A program made the position numbers and the translations under genes. Below the pieces are notes generated by a model, which did not search any database, was not told the origin of the DNA, and saw only the letters and a list, made by a program, of their open reading frames with translations. From Vagococcus elongatus (GTDB lineage Bacteria; Bacillota; Bacilli; Lactobacillales; Vagococcaceae): 49,815 bases of DNA. Below are positions 36,945 through 46,056 of the stretch, in pieces; within the stretch, counting starts at the first letter, position 1, and each line of letters begins with the position of its first letter. The DNA lies in NCBI RefSeq assembly GCF_003987645.1, contig NZ_NGKA01000019.1:1-49815 (forward strand), given 5' to 3'.

Positions 36945-37784
36945 TTATGCTTCATTTTTAATCTGGTCTTCAGGTATCATGGAATAATCGTACATGACTT
37001 CCGAATGATTGTCCCAGATTAGATCTTTGGAAACAACACGTCCCGTTGTCCGGTCAGTCGTTTCTTTGTAAATTTTGGAATTGCGAAAATATTTATTTTG
37101 TTCCTTTTTAAAATGATGGTTCTCCTCAACTATCCCGTATGACCAAGGGAATTCCCGTTCGCTCCTTAATTCAGCATGCAGCATTTCACCTTCGCACCAG
37201 ACAAGCAGTTGAATCAGTTGATCCGTGTTATTTTTAAAACGATAGTCAAGATTGTTATAGCTGACTGAAGTCCCAGCAGCTAGTGGCGTTCGTTTTCCCT
37301 CATCGGGCGCCAAAGCATCAGAATGGGTGTGGAATTCAGTGACTTCCAATGGACTATGAACAATAAGCAAATGAATACTATTACTTAAATTGCAGATGCC
37401 CCCGCCAATGCCAAGAACTAGTTTATTCTTTTGAATCACCCGTCCTTTGCTATACCCTTTTTTTTCAGATATTCTCCCTACAAGTTGCCAAAATGAAAAA
37501 ACTTCACCTGGCCTAATTAAGATACCGTTAATCTTTTTGCAGGCCAAATCGATGTTGTTGGCCTTATTTATTTGCGAATCTAAATTCACACCTGCGGCTC
37601 TTTTAATCATATTCGATGCGTTATGAGATACTACATTAGGTAACTTCTCCGTCTGAAAGTCCTGTGCAAATTTTTCCTTATTCAGTAAATCTTGTAAATG
37701 CCGCTTATAAATTTCTTTTTGTAAAGAAATAGCATAGCAAGTCGGATTGATGTCGCAAAAAAGCTTGTCTTTATTCCACAGCAT
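36945..37784 (-). CDS. VanW-family protein
   Basis: A 279-residue protein of the VanW family, named after the accessory gene of VanB-type glycopeptide resistance operons, with unknown biochemical role. Conserved blocks are visible: the NIDLACKKINGILIRPGEVFSFW segment and GKRTPLAAGTSVSYNNLDYRFKN, plus VLGIGGGICNLSNSIH. No signal peptide or membrane helix is seen, as in VanW of vanB clusters. No vanH, vanB or vanX neighbours are present, so resistance should not be assumed. AAAGGAGG precedes the ATG, 3 nt after the HAD phosphatase gene. Confidence 0.88.
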   Translation of the reverse strand: MLWNKDKLFCDINPTCYAISLQKEIYKRHLQDLLNKEKFAQDFQTEKLPNVVSHNASNMIKRAAGVNLDSQINKANNIDLACKKINGILIRPGEVFSFWQLVGRISEKKGYSKGRVIQKNKLVLGIGGGICNLSNSIHLLIVHSPLEVTEFHTHSDALAPDEGKRTPLAAGTSVSYNNLDYRFKNNTDQLIQLLVWCEGEMLHAELRSEREFPWSYGIVEENHHFKKEQNKYFRNSKIYKETTDRTTGRVVSKDLIWDNHSEVMYDYSMIPEDQIKNEA

Positions 37785-37787
37785 TAT

Positions 37788-38324
37788 TTACTTTCCTCCT
37801 TTATGGATATTTCCTATCCTGTTTTGATAAGATTTACGCCAATTATAAGAATGTAAGATAAACTTTTCGATATTTCTTTTTATCCCTATTTTCTTTTCGT
37901 CTTCATACCTTAAGTACTTGACCAGAATATTGTCCATCCCACATTTATTAGCCCCCAGTATATCTGTGAACACTTGATCTCCTATCATGACAGCCTCTTC
38001 GATCTTTATATCAAGCATGTCTAAAGCTTTCAGATAATTCATGACATTGGGCTTGTCAGCATCACTTATGAAGGGTGAGTCGATATTCTTAATAAAGCTT
38101 TCAATTCTTTCATCACAATTATTAGATAACAGCATCGTTTTTAAACCTGTTTGATGAATAACCCTGAAAAGTTCGTCAACCTCTTTAGTGGAATCCTCTC
38201 CGTGATGAACAAGGGTATTGTCGATATCAAAAATAACTCCCCTATATCCCATGGTATACAATTTTTCATAGTCAATCATAAAAACACTTTCCACATATTC
38301 GTAGGGGTAAAACTGCTTTAACAT
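37788..38324 (-). CDS. HAD-superfamily phosphatase, YqeG-like (subclass IIIA)
   Basis: A 178-residue cytosolic HAD phosphatase. Motif I DIDNTLVHH has the nucleophile Asp, motif II is LLSNN, the Lys is in DADKPN, and motif III is MIGDQVFTDILGANKCGM. This layout matches the YqeG group, whose characterised relatives dephosphorylate lipid-linked or small phosphates. It starts 4 nt after the TIM-barrel gene (ATG 38324, with GGAGG at the end of that gene), so the three genes are tightly coupled. A general yqeG homologue normally sits in another context, so this is probably a specialised paralogue. Confidence 0.85.
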   Translation of the reverse strand: MLKQFYPYEYVESVFMIDYEKLYTMGYRGVIFDIDNTLVHHGEDSTKEVDELFRVIHQTGLKTMLLSNNCDERIESFIKNIDSPFISDADKPNVMNYLKALDMLDIKIEEAVMIGDQVFTDILGANKCGMDNILVKYLRYEDEKKIGIKRNIEKFILHSYNWRKSYQNRIGNIHKGGK

Positions 38325-38328
38325 TCCT

Positions 38329-39033
38329 TCATCCTCCAAATTCCAACGATGTTTCTTTACAGTTCTTCTTCATATAATCACACACATGATTGATTTGATT
38401 ACCAAACCCGCTCTCAAACTGATTGTTAAAAAAAGCTTCTCCAATCGTAAATGCCCACGGAACTACGTCCTTTATTGTATCAAGCTTTTGAAAACTATTT
38501 ATACTGCCCGCAATACACACCGGCCCATCTACCTGTGCCACAATTTCTCTAATTAAATTTTCTGAATCACCCGTAAATCTGTAAGCTAGCAAATTTACTC
38601 CCGCTGCACCTTTACGAATGTATTCGTTCGCTTCTTTGATCATTTCTTCGACGCTTCCTTCAAGAACCGAAGGGCGATGCTTAACATCCCCAACAAACGG
38701 CATATATTGGATTTTGTTTTTTCGGCAAAGTTCACTGACAGAATCAAAAAATATAGTGCCTATTAAAATATGGCATCCACATTCAACAGCAAGCTCTGCC
38801 CCTTTCAAACACTCCTCCTCTGTATATTGTACCACTTCCAAAATCGTTGTTTTTCCACATGCTTTCATATAGGAGTATAATTTTTTCATTTTTTCAACCG
38901 AAAGTCCTATTTCTTTAAAGCCCCAAAACTGTGCTTTCGAATCTTTGTATTTCTCAAAAACATCGTACGCGTTGGCTACCGTACAATCATTTAGTGTTAG
39001 CATAACAATCAGACTCGGATTGCTTTTCAACAT
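38329..39033 (-). CDS. Predicted phosphate-binding TIM-barrel protein
   Basis: A 234-residue protein with repeating beta/alpha units. The C-terminal pattern PVCIAGSINSFQKLD and PWAFTIGEAFFNN resembles the phosphate-binding loops of NanE/HisA/TrpF-type barrels, where a sugar phosphate is held. The N-terminus (SLIVMLTLNDCTVANAYDVFEKYKD) and central GFKEIGLS, LEVVQYTEEE, MPFVGDVKHRPS and GVNLLAYRFTG supply possible active-site residues. The ATG at 39033 follows AAGGAG by 8 nt. It is the first gene of a three-gene operon with the HAD phosphatase and VanW. Specific activity not recognised; an isomerase or aldolase on a phosphorylated sugar is inference. Confidence 0.75.
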   Translation of the reverse strand: MLKSNPSLIVMLTLNDCTVANAYDVFEKYKDSKAQFWGFKEIGLSVEKMKKLYSYMKACGKTTILEVVQYTEEECLKGAELAVECGCHILIGTIFFDSVSELCRKNKIQYMPFVGDVKHRPSVLEGSVEEMIKEANEYIRKGAAGVNLLAYRFTGDSENLIREIVAQVDGPVCIAGSINSFQKLDTIKDVVPWAFTIGEAFFNNQFESGFGNQINHVCDYMKKNCKETSLEFGG

Positions 39034-39066
39034 GTCATTATCTCCTTCCAAAAAGAAAAAATCCAT

Positions 39067-39883
39067 TTTTAGGAAAATCGTCTAATAATTCGATCAAAGT
39101 TATCGAAGTTTCTACAGATCCCAACCAAACTTTACTGCTTTTTTTAAATCTCCACGTAACCTTAACATCAGACAGCAGTCAATAATCTCCTAGTCTTTAC
39201 TTCTTTTCAAGGAAATAATATCGGTCACTTAGCACACATGTAACATGTGTTTTTTTACATTGAAATAAAAGCTGTTCAATCCTCTCGCACTTATAATCAT
39301 GATGGTACATGCAGCATCAGCTGATACTATCCAATAGAAAAAATGTCAAAAAAAAGAAAAGAGACTCTTATTTTTTTAATTTTAAAGGATATCCCTCAAG
39401 TAGCACTTTACCTAAAATTCCAGTGAGTCACTGCTAGTCAAATGCGTTTTATTATGTTCATAATTGTATCAAAATAAGGGGAGTAAATAAAGAGAAAGTT
39501 AGTCTATCAAACGAGTCTTCTGATGATACGTGCCAGTAATGTTTGCTCCCGTTGCTGTTCATTTATCATCTCTTTTACATCACGGGCCTATTCCTCTCAT
39601 ACGTCACGTTTATTTTTGCTTGGAAATCACAGTATTCAAAACGATTAAAATTAAGCTTTGTGGGAAGTGTATCATGCCTTTGGGCTTTCTCTATGGTCTG
39701 ATTTCAGTCATTGTTTGCTCCTCTTCCTCTCTGTGGTAAGGAAGTCTAAACCCAAAGTCATATCAAACAGTTTGTATCAATATAAAAGCTCCTTAATATA
39801 CTCTCAAAATAACAATGGGAGTTATCTAAAATGTGAATATTTTAAATACCATTCACGACAGGAATCGTGTAGAAAGCATAGAA
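39067..39883. other. Gene-free region of about 800 bp
   Basis: No credible gene: the open frames lack ribosome binding sites and recognisable domains. A short hairpin with seven T residues (39234-39257) lies here without a matching gene. Upstream of the TIM-barrel gene it should contain that operon's promoter. Confidence 0.5.
39234..39257 (+). terminator. Orphan plus-strand terminator-like hairpin
   Basis: ACACATG (39234-39240) and CATGTGT (39244-39250) with a 3-nt loop, followed by seven T residues. No plus-strand gene precedes it within the gene-free region. Confidence 0.4.
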
Positions 39884-39884
39884 A

Positions 39885-39917
39885 AAGAGTGATCACGTGG
39901 TGCTCTCAATCACTCTT
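39885..39917 (-). terminator. Terminator of rpoE
   Basis: AAGAGTGAT (39885-39893) pairs with ATCACTCTT (39909-39917); a T-rich stretch follows on the minus strand, 12 nt after the rpoE stop. Confidence 0.8.
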
Positions 39918-39928
39918 CTAGCAGTACC

Positions 39929-40543
39929 CTATTCTTCTTCGTCTTCCGTTTCAAAATCCAAATCGGAGTCGATATCATCTTCATCAACGACAGTCAGTTC
40001 ATCCTCAACACCCTCAGGAATTTCATCTTCATCGTCTATATTATCTGCGCCGATTTCAGATAAATCTTTATCGTAAGCAGAAATTTCTTCCTCTTCTTCT
40101 TCCTCATCATCAAGAATATAGTTGTCATCTTCGTCAGTCAAATCACTGTCTTCTGGGTCATCATCATTGTAATCGATGGCATCTTCATCATCCATATCAA
40201 GGAAAGCATTCACACGCTTGCGTTTTTTGCGTTTCGGACGATCCTCATCGTCTTCGTCATTATAACTTGTCACTTCTTCATCAATCGAATCGATCGGATA
40301 CCATGACCGCAATCCCCAGCGATTTTCTCCCAGAGAAATAAAACTGCCGTCAATATTTAAATCAGTATAAAATTGAGATAAATCTTCACGGATATCACTA
40401 TCAGCTTTTCCTAAGTAATTTTGAATTTGATTCACAAGATCAGAGAAATCCATAATGTCCCCACGCTCTTCTAAAATAGCATGAGCCACTTCGATCATGG
40501 ATAATTCTTCTTTATTAACACCATTAAACGCTTTTATCTCCAA
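39929..40543 (-). CDS. rpoE: DNA-directed RNA polymerase delta subunit
   Basis: Delta subunit of Firmicute RNA polymerase, which speeds polymerase recycling and affects promoter choice. The N-terminal domain (about 1-90, [28 protein letters not shown] and [18 protein letters not shown]) is folded; the C-terminal half is an unstructured, extremely acidic Asp/Glu tail with a short basic patch (KRKKRKR near 105). A TTG at 40543 serves as start, with AAAGGA about 10 nt upstream. Confidence 0.96.
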   Translation of the reverse strand: MEIKAFNGVNKEELSMIEVAHAILEERGDIMDFSDLVNQIQNYLGKADSDIREDLSQFYTDLNIDGSFISLGENRWGLRSWYPIDSIDEEVTSYNDEDDEDRPKRKKRKRVNAFLDMDDEDAIDYNDDDPEDSDLTDEDDNYILDDEEEEEEEISAYDKDLSEIGADNIDDEDEIPEGVEDELTVVDEDDIDSDLDFETEDEEE

Positions 40544-40617
40544 TCATTACACGTCCTTTCAAAGTCTACTGTTTATCATACATGATTACCACGCCATAAT
40601 GCAATCAAAAAAACATT

Positions 40618-41061
40618 TTATGCTGTAAATTTAAGTCTTAGATGGTAAACTCCCAGTTTTTCCTGCCCAGCATACAATTCATAATCAATAATAACGTTCC
40701 CTGAGGCCGGCCGATCCTTCAAAGTCACCCGCAAATTGTTAGTGATCGTTCTGATTTGCATCATACCAAAAGGGGTACGGTAGTTGGTATAGTTTTCCTC
40801 CTGATAGCTGAATCTAAGACGCATTCTGTGCTCATCCGCTCTAATCAGCTGTACACTTCCATCAGACTCGATCTTAAACGTCACGTTGATGTCATCCTGT
40901 GTGCCGTCTTCCCGTTTGACTGGTTCTTGGTACCGAAGATATAAGCTGTCGCCGATTTGAACAAATTGGCCTGGCACATCAAAAAAATGTTCATCCAACT
41001 GCCCGTTTTGAAATATTTCTGTTTGCAACTGAATAGCTATTGGGATACTACTTGTTTTCAT
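40618..41061 (-). CDS. DUF1934 family protein (YwiB-like, beta-barrel)
   Basis: A 147-residue protein of the DUF1934 family, predicted to form a calycin-like beta-barrel. The pattern IAIQLQTEIFQNGQLDEHFFDVPGQFVQIGDSLYLRYQEP and RTPFGMMQIRTITNNL fits the family. Function is unknown; it often neighbours rpoE or argS in Firmicutes. The ATG at 41061 (AGGAG about 10 nt upstream) is preferred to the ATG at 41088. Confidence 0.8.
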   Translation of the reverse strand: MKTSSIPIAIQLQTEIFQNGQLDEHFFDVPGQFVQIGDSLYLRYQEPVKREDGTQDDINVTFKIESDGSVQLIRADEHRMRLRFSYQEENYTNYRTPFGMMQIRTITNNLRVTLKDRPASGNVIIDYELYAGQEKLGVYHLRLKFTA

Positions 41062-41251
41062 TCTGCTTCGACTCCTAAATTTAATCATCTTTCACTATTT
41101 TACCAAATTATTTTTCTTTTGTCCCATTGATAGGCACCTCGATTCCATTGGAAAATGATACTCAGACAAAAATCAAAGCAAAAAGTAACTTTTTCTTTTG
41201 AAATCAGCTATAATTAACAGTGAAAGAAATTATGAAAAAGGAAAATAATTC

Positions 41252-42133
41252 ATGAAAAAATATATTAAAGGGCTCCGTTCTTATGCTCCTAAACTGGCAG
41301 ATCAACAAGTTGTTAAACAATCAGATGCTTTTCTTCCCTTTGCCTTAACAGATGTTTTGACGGCTGAGGCAGGTGAAAACAATTCAGCTATCATCCATTT
41401 TTGGGAATTTGAACAGACCGTTATCTTAGGTATGAAAGACTCTCGGCTTTTATACTTTCCAGAAGCACTCAACTACTTGACAAAACAAGAGTACCATCCA
41501 ATGCTAAGAAGTTCCGGAGGTTTAGGAATCGTTGCCGATCAGGGAGTCCTGAACATCTCTTTTATTTTACCTAATTTCCCTGATAATAAACTTAATATTC
41601 AACAAGGCTATGAATTTGCTGTCCAAATCGTCAAACAAGTTTTTTCGGACTTTCCTGTCACTATTGAAGCACGTGAAATCAGTGACTCCTATTGCCCCGG
41701 AAGCTATGACTTAAGCATTGACGGAAAAAAGTTTGCCGGTCTTGCACAACGGCGGATAAAAAATGGTATCAGTGTGATGCTTTACCTCAGTGTTTCAGGT
41801 AATCAAAAAAAACGGGGCGAGTTGATGGCAAACTTTTATCATGCCGGTTTGAAAGAAGCTTTCGGCACCAATGGTTTCCCGCCGGTTAATCCCGACACCA
41901 TGGAAAATTTAAATACTTTATTGAAAACATCTTTTTCTATGACCCAGCTAAAAGAAAAATTTAGCCATGTGTTTCAAAACTTATTTGATTTAACACTTGA
42001 TGACACCTATCTTGAAACAATGAATCAGTCAAAAAAGTTTAATCAAAGTATCCTGAACCAACTGGAGCGCATGGAAAACCGCAACGCTGCCATCACAGAT
42101 ATTCTAGGAGGTGACTATGGAAAAAACAGTTAG
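41252..42133 (+). CDS. lipL: Octanoyl/lipoyl transferase of the LipL type
   Basis: A 293-residue BPL/LPL-fold enzyme. The block RSSGGLGIVADQGVLNIS (86-103), SYCPGSYDLSIDGKKFAGLAQRR with candidate catalytic Cys148 and Lys160, and the absence of an ATP-binding lipoate-ligase signature match LipL/YwfL, which moves octanoyl or lipoyl groups from GcvH to E2 proteins. Its probable target in this window is the pdhC product. AAGGA precedes the ATG. A plain lipoate-protein ligase annotation would be the alternative. It overlaps the start of the HD gene by 17 bp. Confidence 0.82.
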   Translation: MKKYIKGLRSYAPKLADQQVVKQSDAFLPFALTDVLTAEAGENNSAIIHFWEFEQTVILGMKDSRLLYFPEALNYLTKQEYHPMLRSSGGLGIVADQGVLNISFILPNFPDNKLNIQQGYEFAVQIVKQVFSDFPVTIEAREISDSYCPGSYDLSIDGKKFAGLAQRRIKNGISVMLYLSVSGNQKKRGELMANFYHAGLKEAFGTNGFPPVNPDTMENLNTLLKTSFSMTQLKEKFSHVFQNLFDLTLDDTYLETMNQSKKFNQSILNQLERMENRNAAITDILGGDYGKNS

Positions 42134-43484
42134 AGAGCAGCTATTACCAATTGAAAAAGTCTTTCGCGACCCTGTGCATAATTATATCCATGTGCAGCAT
42201 CAAGTCATTCTCGATTTGATCAATTCAAAAGAATTTCAACGTCTGCGCCGTATCAAACAATTAGGAACCACTTCTTTTACGTTTCACGGAGGGGAACACA
42301 GCCGTTTTTCTCATTCTCTAGGCGTGTATGAAATCACCCGGAGGATCTGCAATATTTTTGCCAGAAACTTTTCTATTAAAGACAATCCGGTGGATGGTTG
42401 GGACGATTCTAACAGACTGATTGCTCTATGTGCAGCTCTGCTTCATGATGTAGGTCATGGTCCCTATTCACATACCTTTGAAGGGATTTTTGAAACAGAT
42501 CATGAAGCCGTTACTGTTGATATTATTACTTCTCCGGAAACTGAAATTTTTTCTATTTTAAATAAGGTTGAAGAAAATTTCCCTGAGAAAGTTGCCAGTG
42601 TGATTACCAAACAATTTCCCAACCCTCAAGTAGTACAAATGATTTCCAGTCAAATAGATGCCGATCGCATGGATTATTTATTGCGTGATGCTTACTTTAC
42701 CGGAACCGAGTATGGTACCTTTGACTTAACACGGATTTTACGTGTAGTACGTCCATACAAAGACGGGATTGCCTTCACTACGAACGGTATGCATGCTGTT
42801 GAAGACTACATTGTCAGTCGTTATCAAATGTACATGCAAGTTTATTTCCACCCGGTGTCAAGAGGGATGGAAGTGATTTTAGATCATCTGCTGAAGCATG
42901 CGGCAAAACTTTACCAAAAAGATGCCAATTTTTTCCAACTACACTCGCCGCTCTTGGTCCCATTTTTAGAAAATCGCTACACCTTGTCAGAATATTTAAA
43001 ATTAGACGATAATGTCTTAAACTGCTACTTTATGATGTGGTGCGAACATCCTGACCCTATCCTCAGAGATTTAGCCAGTCGCTTTCTAAATCGGCGGCCG
43101 TTGAAATCAGTGAAGTTCGTCGCGAATCAAGACGAGCCCCTCATTGCCGAAATGACTGAAATCATTGAAAAACTCGGCTATGATGCAAAAAACTACACGG
43201 CCATCAACTCCAGTTATGATTTGCCTTATGATTTTTATCGGCCAAATCAAAAATCTGTCCGGACCCAAATCGAATTGATGGAACACGACGGCAGTCTAGT
43301 GGAACTTTCTAAACAAAGCTCTCTCGTTCAAGCTCTGGCAGGTGAAACTCACGGAGATGAACGTTTCTATTTTCCTAAAGAAATGTACCAGCCGGCATCA
43401 GACCTCTTTCAGGATGACACCCGTCTTTTTGCCTCTTACATACATAATGGCAAAATCATCAATCCTAATAAAAAGAGCAATTAG
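42117..43484 (+). CDS. HD-domain phosphohydrolase (YwfO-like, dNTPase family)
   Basis: A 455-residue HD-superfamily metal-dependent phosphohydrolase. The metal motif is complete: His66 (HSRFSHSLG), His110-Asp111 (ALLHDVGHGPYSHTFE) and Asp in SSQIDADRMDYL (about 177-188). The E. faecalis relative EF1143 is described as a dNTP triphosphohydrolase, so a role in nucleotide pool control is likely. GGAGG lies 5 nt before the ATG at 42117, inside the end of lipL, so the two are coupled. Confidence 0.9.
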   Translation: MEKTVREQLLPIEKVFRDPVHNYIHVQHQVILDLINSKEFQRLRRIKQLGTTSFTFHGGEHSRFSHSLGVYEITRRICNIFARNFSIKDNPVDGWDDSNRLIALCAALLHDVGHGPYSHTFEGIFETDHEAVTVDIITSPETEIFSILNKVEENFPEKVASVITKQFPNPQVVQMISSQIDADRMDYLLRDAYFTGTEYGTFDLTRILRVVRPYKDGIAFTTNGMHAVEDYIVSRYQMYMQVYFHPVSRGMEVILDHLLKHAAKLYQKDANFFQLHSPLLVPFLENRYTLSEYLKLDDNVLNCYFMMWCEHPDPILRDLASRFLNRRPLKSVKFVANQDEPLIAEMTEIIEKLGYDAKNYTAINSSYDLPYDFYRPNQKSVRTQIELMEHDGSLVELSKQSSLVQALAGETHGDERFYFPKEMYQPASDLFQDDTRLFASYIHNGKIINPNKKSN

Positions 43485-43584
43485 TGACGGATCAGCGCAG
43501 CAGGGCAGCAGTAATCACTCTTTTATATTTAACAGCAACACTCGCTTTACACATAAAAAAACAAAAAAGGAGCAGGATTTCATT

Positions 43585-44391
43585 TTGTCTATAAAACTTG
43601 TCGCCATCGACATTGATGGCACCCTACTGAATTCTCATCACCAAATAAGTAAAAAAACTATTGATATTATCAAACAAAAACGTCAAGAGGGCCTTCGTAT
43701 CGTCTTAGCCTCTGGACGCCCCCTAAACGGGATGCTGGCCTATACAAACTCTTTAGGACTGACTACAGAGGATGATTACATCATTAGCTACAATGGCGCT
43801 TTGGCTATAAATAGCGGAACAAACGAAGCATTTGTCAAGCATACCCTGAATTATGATGACTTGATCGAATTCTATCAGTTAAGTCAAAAATTAAACGTCC
43901 ATTCACACTTTGTAGATTCTAAAGCTATTTACACACCAAACAAAGACATCAGTCCCTATACGATTCACGAAGCCTTTCTGACTAAGATGCCTTTATTCTA
44001 CAAAGAAATCGAAGAGGTGTCCCCAACAGCCTCTATCAGTAAATATATGATTATTGATCATGAAGAAATCATTGATTTTGTCATGAAAGAAATCCCTCAA
44101 CCGTATTATGACCGTTATAATATCGTAAGAAGTGCTGATTTCTTCCTTGAATTTCTAAACAAAGAAGCAAGCAAAGGGCTGACCTTAAAAAATCTATCTG
44201 ATAAATTAGGCATTCAACAATCAGAGGTAATGGCGATTGGGGATAACGAAAATGATATCTCTATGCTGGAATATGCAGGTGTCGGTGTAGCTATGGGAAA
44301 TGCAACCCAAACCACAAAAAAATTCGCAGACAGAATTACTTTGGCAAATGATGATGAGGGCGTTGCACATGCTCTGGAACAATGGACATAA
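43585..44391 (+). CDS. Cof-type HAD-IIB phosphatase
   Basis: A 268-residue cytosolic phosphatase of the Cof/YidA group, acting on small phosphorylated metabolites such as sugar phosphates or FMN. Motif I DIDGTLLN (nucleophile Asp near residue 8), motif II LASGRP, a Lys in NKEASKGLTL, and motif III IGDNENDISML are intact. The frame is open far upstream (43342) across the end of the HD gene, but homologous sequence begins at the TTG at 43585 (MSIKLVAIDIDG), with AAAGGAG and AGGA upstream. Confidence 0.88.
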   Translation: MSIKLVAIDIDGTLLNSHHQISKKTIDIIKQKRQEGLRIVLASGRPLNGMLAYTNSLGLTTEDDYIISYNGALAINSGTNEAFVKHTLNYDDLIEFYQLSQKLNVHSHFVDSKAIYTPNKDISPYTIHEAFLTKMPLFYKEIEEVSPTASISKYMIIDHEEIIDFVMKEIPQPYYDRYNIVRSADFFLEFLNKEASKGLTLKNLSDKLGIQQSEVMAIGDNENDISMLEYAGVGVAMGNATQTTKKFADRITLANDDEGVAHALEQWT

Positions 44392-44466
44392 AACATTAGT
44401 TTCTTTCGATCTCATCCTAATTTTGATATACTTGAAATAGCTTAGTAGAAAGGAATGATCCAAACA

Positions 44467-44841
44467 ATGAGAATGGCACATACGTGTGTTCGCGTAAAAG
44501 ATTTAGACGCATCACTAGAATTTTATCAGACAGCGTTTGGTTTTGTAGAAACCCGCAGAAGAGACTTCCCAGAAAACAAGTTTACTTTAGTCTATCTGAC
44601 ATTGCCTGATAATGATTATGAATTAGAGCTGACCTATAATTATGACCACCCCGGATATGAATTGGGAGACGGCTATGGGCATATTGCCATCGCTACAAAT
44701 GACTTAGAAGGTCTTCATGCCAAACATACGAATCTAGGCATTGAGGTAACACCGCTTAAAAATCTGCCAGGAGTTCCTCCGTCCTATTATTTTGCGATTG
44801 ATCCAGATGGTTACAAAGTCGAAGTCATTAGGGAAAAATAG
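44467..44841 (+). CDS. gloA: Glyoxalase I (lactoylglutathione lyase type)
   Basis: A 124-residue metal-dependent glyoxalase I/vicinal oxygen chelate protein that detoxifies methylglyoxal thiol adducts. Two beta-alpha-beta-beta-beta halves are seen; metal ligands match: His in MAHTCVRV, Glu in YELELTYNYD, His in GYGHIAIAT and Glu in GYKVEVIRE. The ATG at 44467 is chosen by similarity to the family N-terminus; AAAGGA lies 12 nt upstream, and the frame also opens at 44455. The bacterial thiol used in this organism is not known from sequence. Confidence 0.88.
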   Translation: MRMAHTCVRVKDLDASLEFYQTAFGFVETRRRDFPENKFTLVYLTLPDNDYELELTYNYDHPGYELGDGYGHIAIATNDLEGLHAKHTNLGIEVTPLKNLPGVPPSYYFAIDPDGYKVEVIREK

Positions 44842-44878
44842 AAAAAGCAACAATTGTTATTAAAAAAATAAACAAAGC

Positions 44879-44919
44879 ACCCCATTGCAAGAAATTATAT
44901 TCTTGCGACGGGGTGTTTT
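44879..44919 (+). terminator. Terminator of gloA
   Basis: CACCCC (44879-44884) plus GCAAGAA (44887-44893) pair with TTCTTGC (44900-44906) and GGGGTG (44910-44915), followed by TTTT, about 40 nt after the stop. Confidence 0.8.
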
Positions 44920-45072
44920 ATAAGTTCACGGGAACACTTGAAACTATGAAGATTAAAAAAATGGTCAACATAAACAATCCAGATGTTGATATTTTCTTAT
45001 TTGATTAATGTTTTTTTATTTTTTTTCTGCTACAATAAAGTCAAGATTACTTAAATTCAGGGGGAAACACGA

Positions 45073-45894
45073 ATGAAGGAGTTTGCAAGCAAAGAAGCAG
45101 AAAAAAACTATTATGAAACTCAAGCGGCAGAAGAAGAATTCCTAGAGTGGTATGCCCATCAGGAAAAACCTGCCTATATAAAGCCTGCTGTGACTGTAGA
45201 CAATGTTTTATTAAGCTATAATCGAAAAGAAGATCAATTGAAAGTGCTTCTGATTCAAAGAAATACTCATCCGTTTCAATATTCTTGGGCGTTGCCTGGC
45301 GGATTTGTCCATCCCAATGAATCTACTGCAGATAGCTGCATCCGCGAAACCAAAGAAGAAACCAACATTTCTATTTGCACTGACAATATCGAACAGCTTC
45401 ACACTTTCAGCACTCCGGGAAGAGATCCCCGCGGCTGGGTCATCACTGTCAGCTACTTGGCATTTATCGGTGAAGAACCGTTAACTGCAGGTGACGATGC
45501 AAAACAAGCGCTGTGGTTCACCTTAGAGCGCAAAGACAACTTATTATATCTCCAACATGAAAAATATGAAGCAATTATTTTAGATATCAATACTGGAGAA
45601 TCCTTAGGAAAAACCTCTCTGGCTTTCGACCATAGTGAGATTTTTTTAAAAGCTTTCAAAAGGATCAAAAATAAGATGTATCATGAACCTAAAGTCTTGC
45701 AAGTACTTGGAAAAGAATTTTCAATCACGGAAGCCCGCAAAGTCTTCGCTAAATTTTTGGGCATCTCTTTCCATGACATCGACCATTCAAATTTTAAAAA
45801 GGCCATGCTTCAATATTTCGAAGAAATTGGAGAGCGCCCAATCGGCATTGGCCGACCTTCAAAAATTTACCGTTTGAAAACAATCGATGAATAA
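45073..45894 (+). CDS. NUDIX hydrolase with C-terminal winged helix (NrtR-like)
   Basis: A 273-residue protein. The NUDIX fold (about 35-165) has a well-formed Nudix box GGFVHPNESTADSCIRETKEE (76-96) with G-x5-E and R-E-x-x-E-E residues. The C-terminal part (about 205-270) matches the winged-helix domain found in NrtR-type NAD metabolism regulators (KFLGISFHDIDHSNFKKAM, GRPSKIYRL). Such proteins sense ADP-ribose or NAD-related compounds and repress NAD salvage genes. The intact Nudix box suggests it may still hydrolyse its ligand. No NAD-salvage gene is adjacent. GGGGG lies about 8 nt before the ATG. Confidence 0.82.
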   Translation: MKEFASKEAEKNYYETQAAEEEFLEWYAHQEKPAYIKPAVTVDNVLLSYNRKEDQLKVLLIQRNTHPFQYSWALPGGFVHPNESTADSCIRETKEETNISICTDNIEQLHTFSTPGRDPRGWVITVSYLAFIGEEPLTAGDDAKQALWFTLERKDNLLYLQHEKYEAIILDINTGESLGKTSLAFDHSEIFLKAFKRIKNKMYHEPKVLQVLGKEFSITEARKVFAKFLGISFHDIDHSNFKKAMLQYFEEIGERPIGIGRPSKIYRLKTIDE

Positions 45895-46000
45895 ATAAAT
45901 CATAACATCCATTCAATACTAGAAACAGTCTTTCTGATTATCAGTTTGGTTTAACCACACTGCTTCATCAGTCGGCTGTTTTTTTTATAGCAAAAAAATA

Positions 46001-46031
46001 TTGACAAGAAATCATACCGATCTCTTGTCAA
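46001..46031 (-). terminator. Terminator of the rpsU-yqeY operon
   Basis: TTGACAAGA (46001-46009) and TCTTGTCAA (46023-46031); a T run follows on the minus strand. A weaker plus-strand hairpin for the NUDIX gene lies just to the left (about 45923-45988, ending in eight T residues). Confidence 0.75.
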
Positions 46032-46056
46032 CATTATTAATTATCAAACTAAATGT

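Noticed and set aside
36945-37784. Vancomycin resistance operon
   Set aside because: Only VanW is present; no vanR/S, vanH, ligase or vanX. The VanY-type peptidase at 16439-17257 is far away and of a housekeeping type.
39530-39921. Two overlapping plus-strand frames in the gene-free region
   Set aside because: No ribosome binding sites, no domains, and they overlap each other and the rpoE terminator.
41252-42133. Lipoate-protein ligase A (ATP-dependent)
   Set aside because: The conserved Cys block SYCPGSYD and overall pattern fit the LipL transferase group better, though ligase naming cannot be excluded without alignment.
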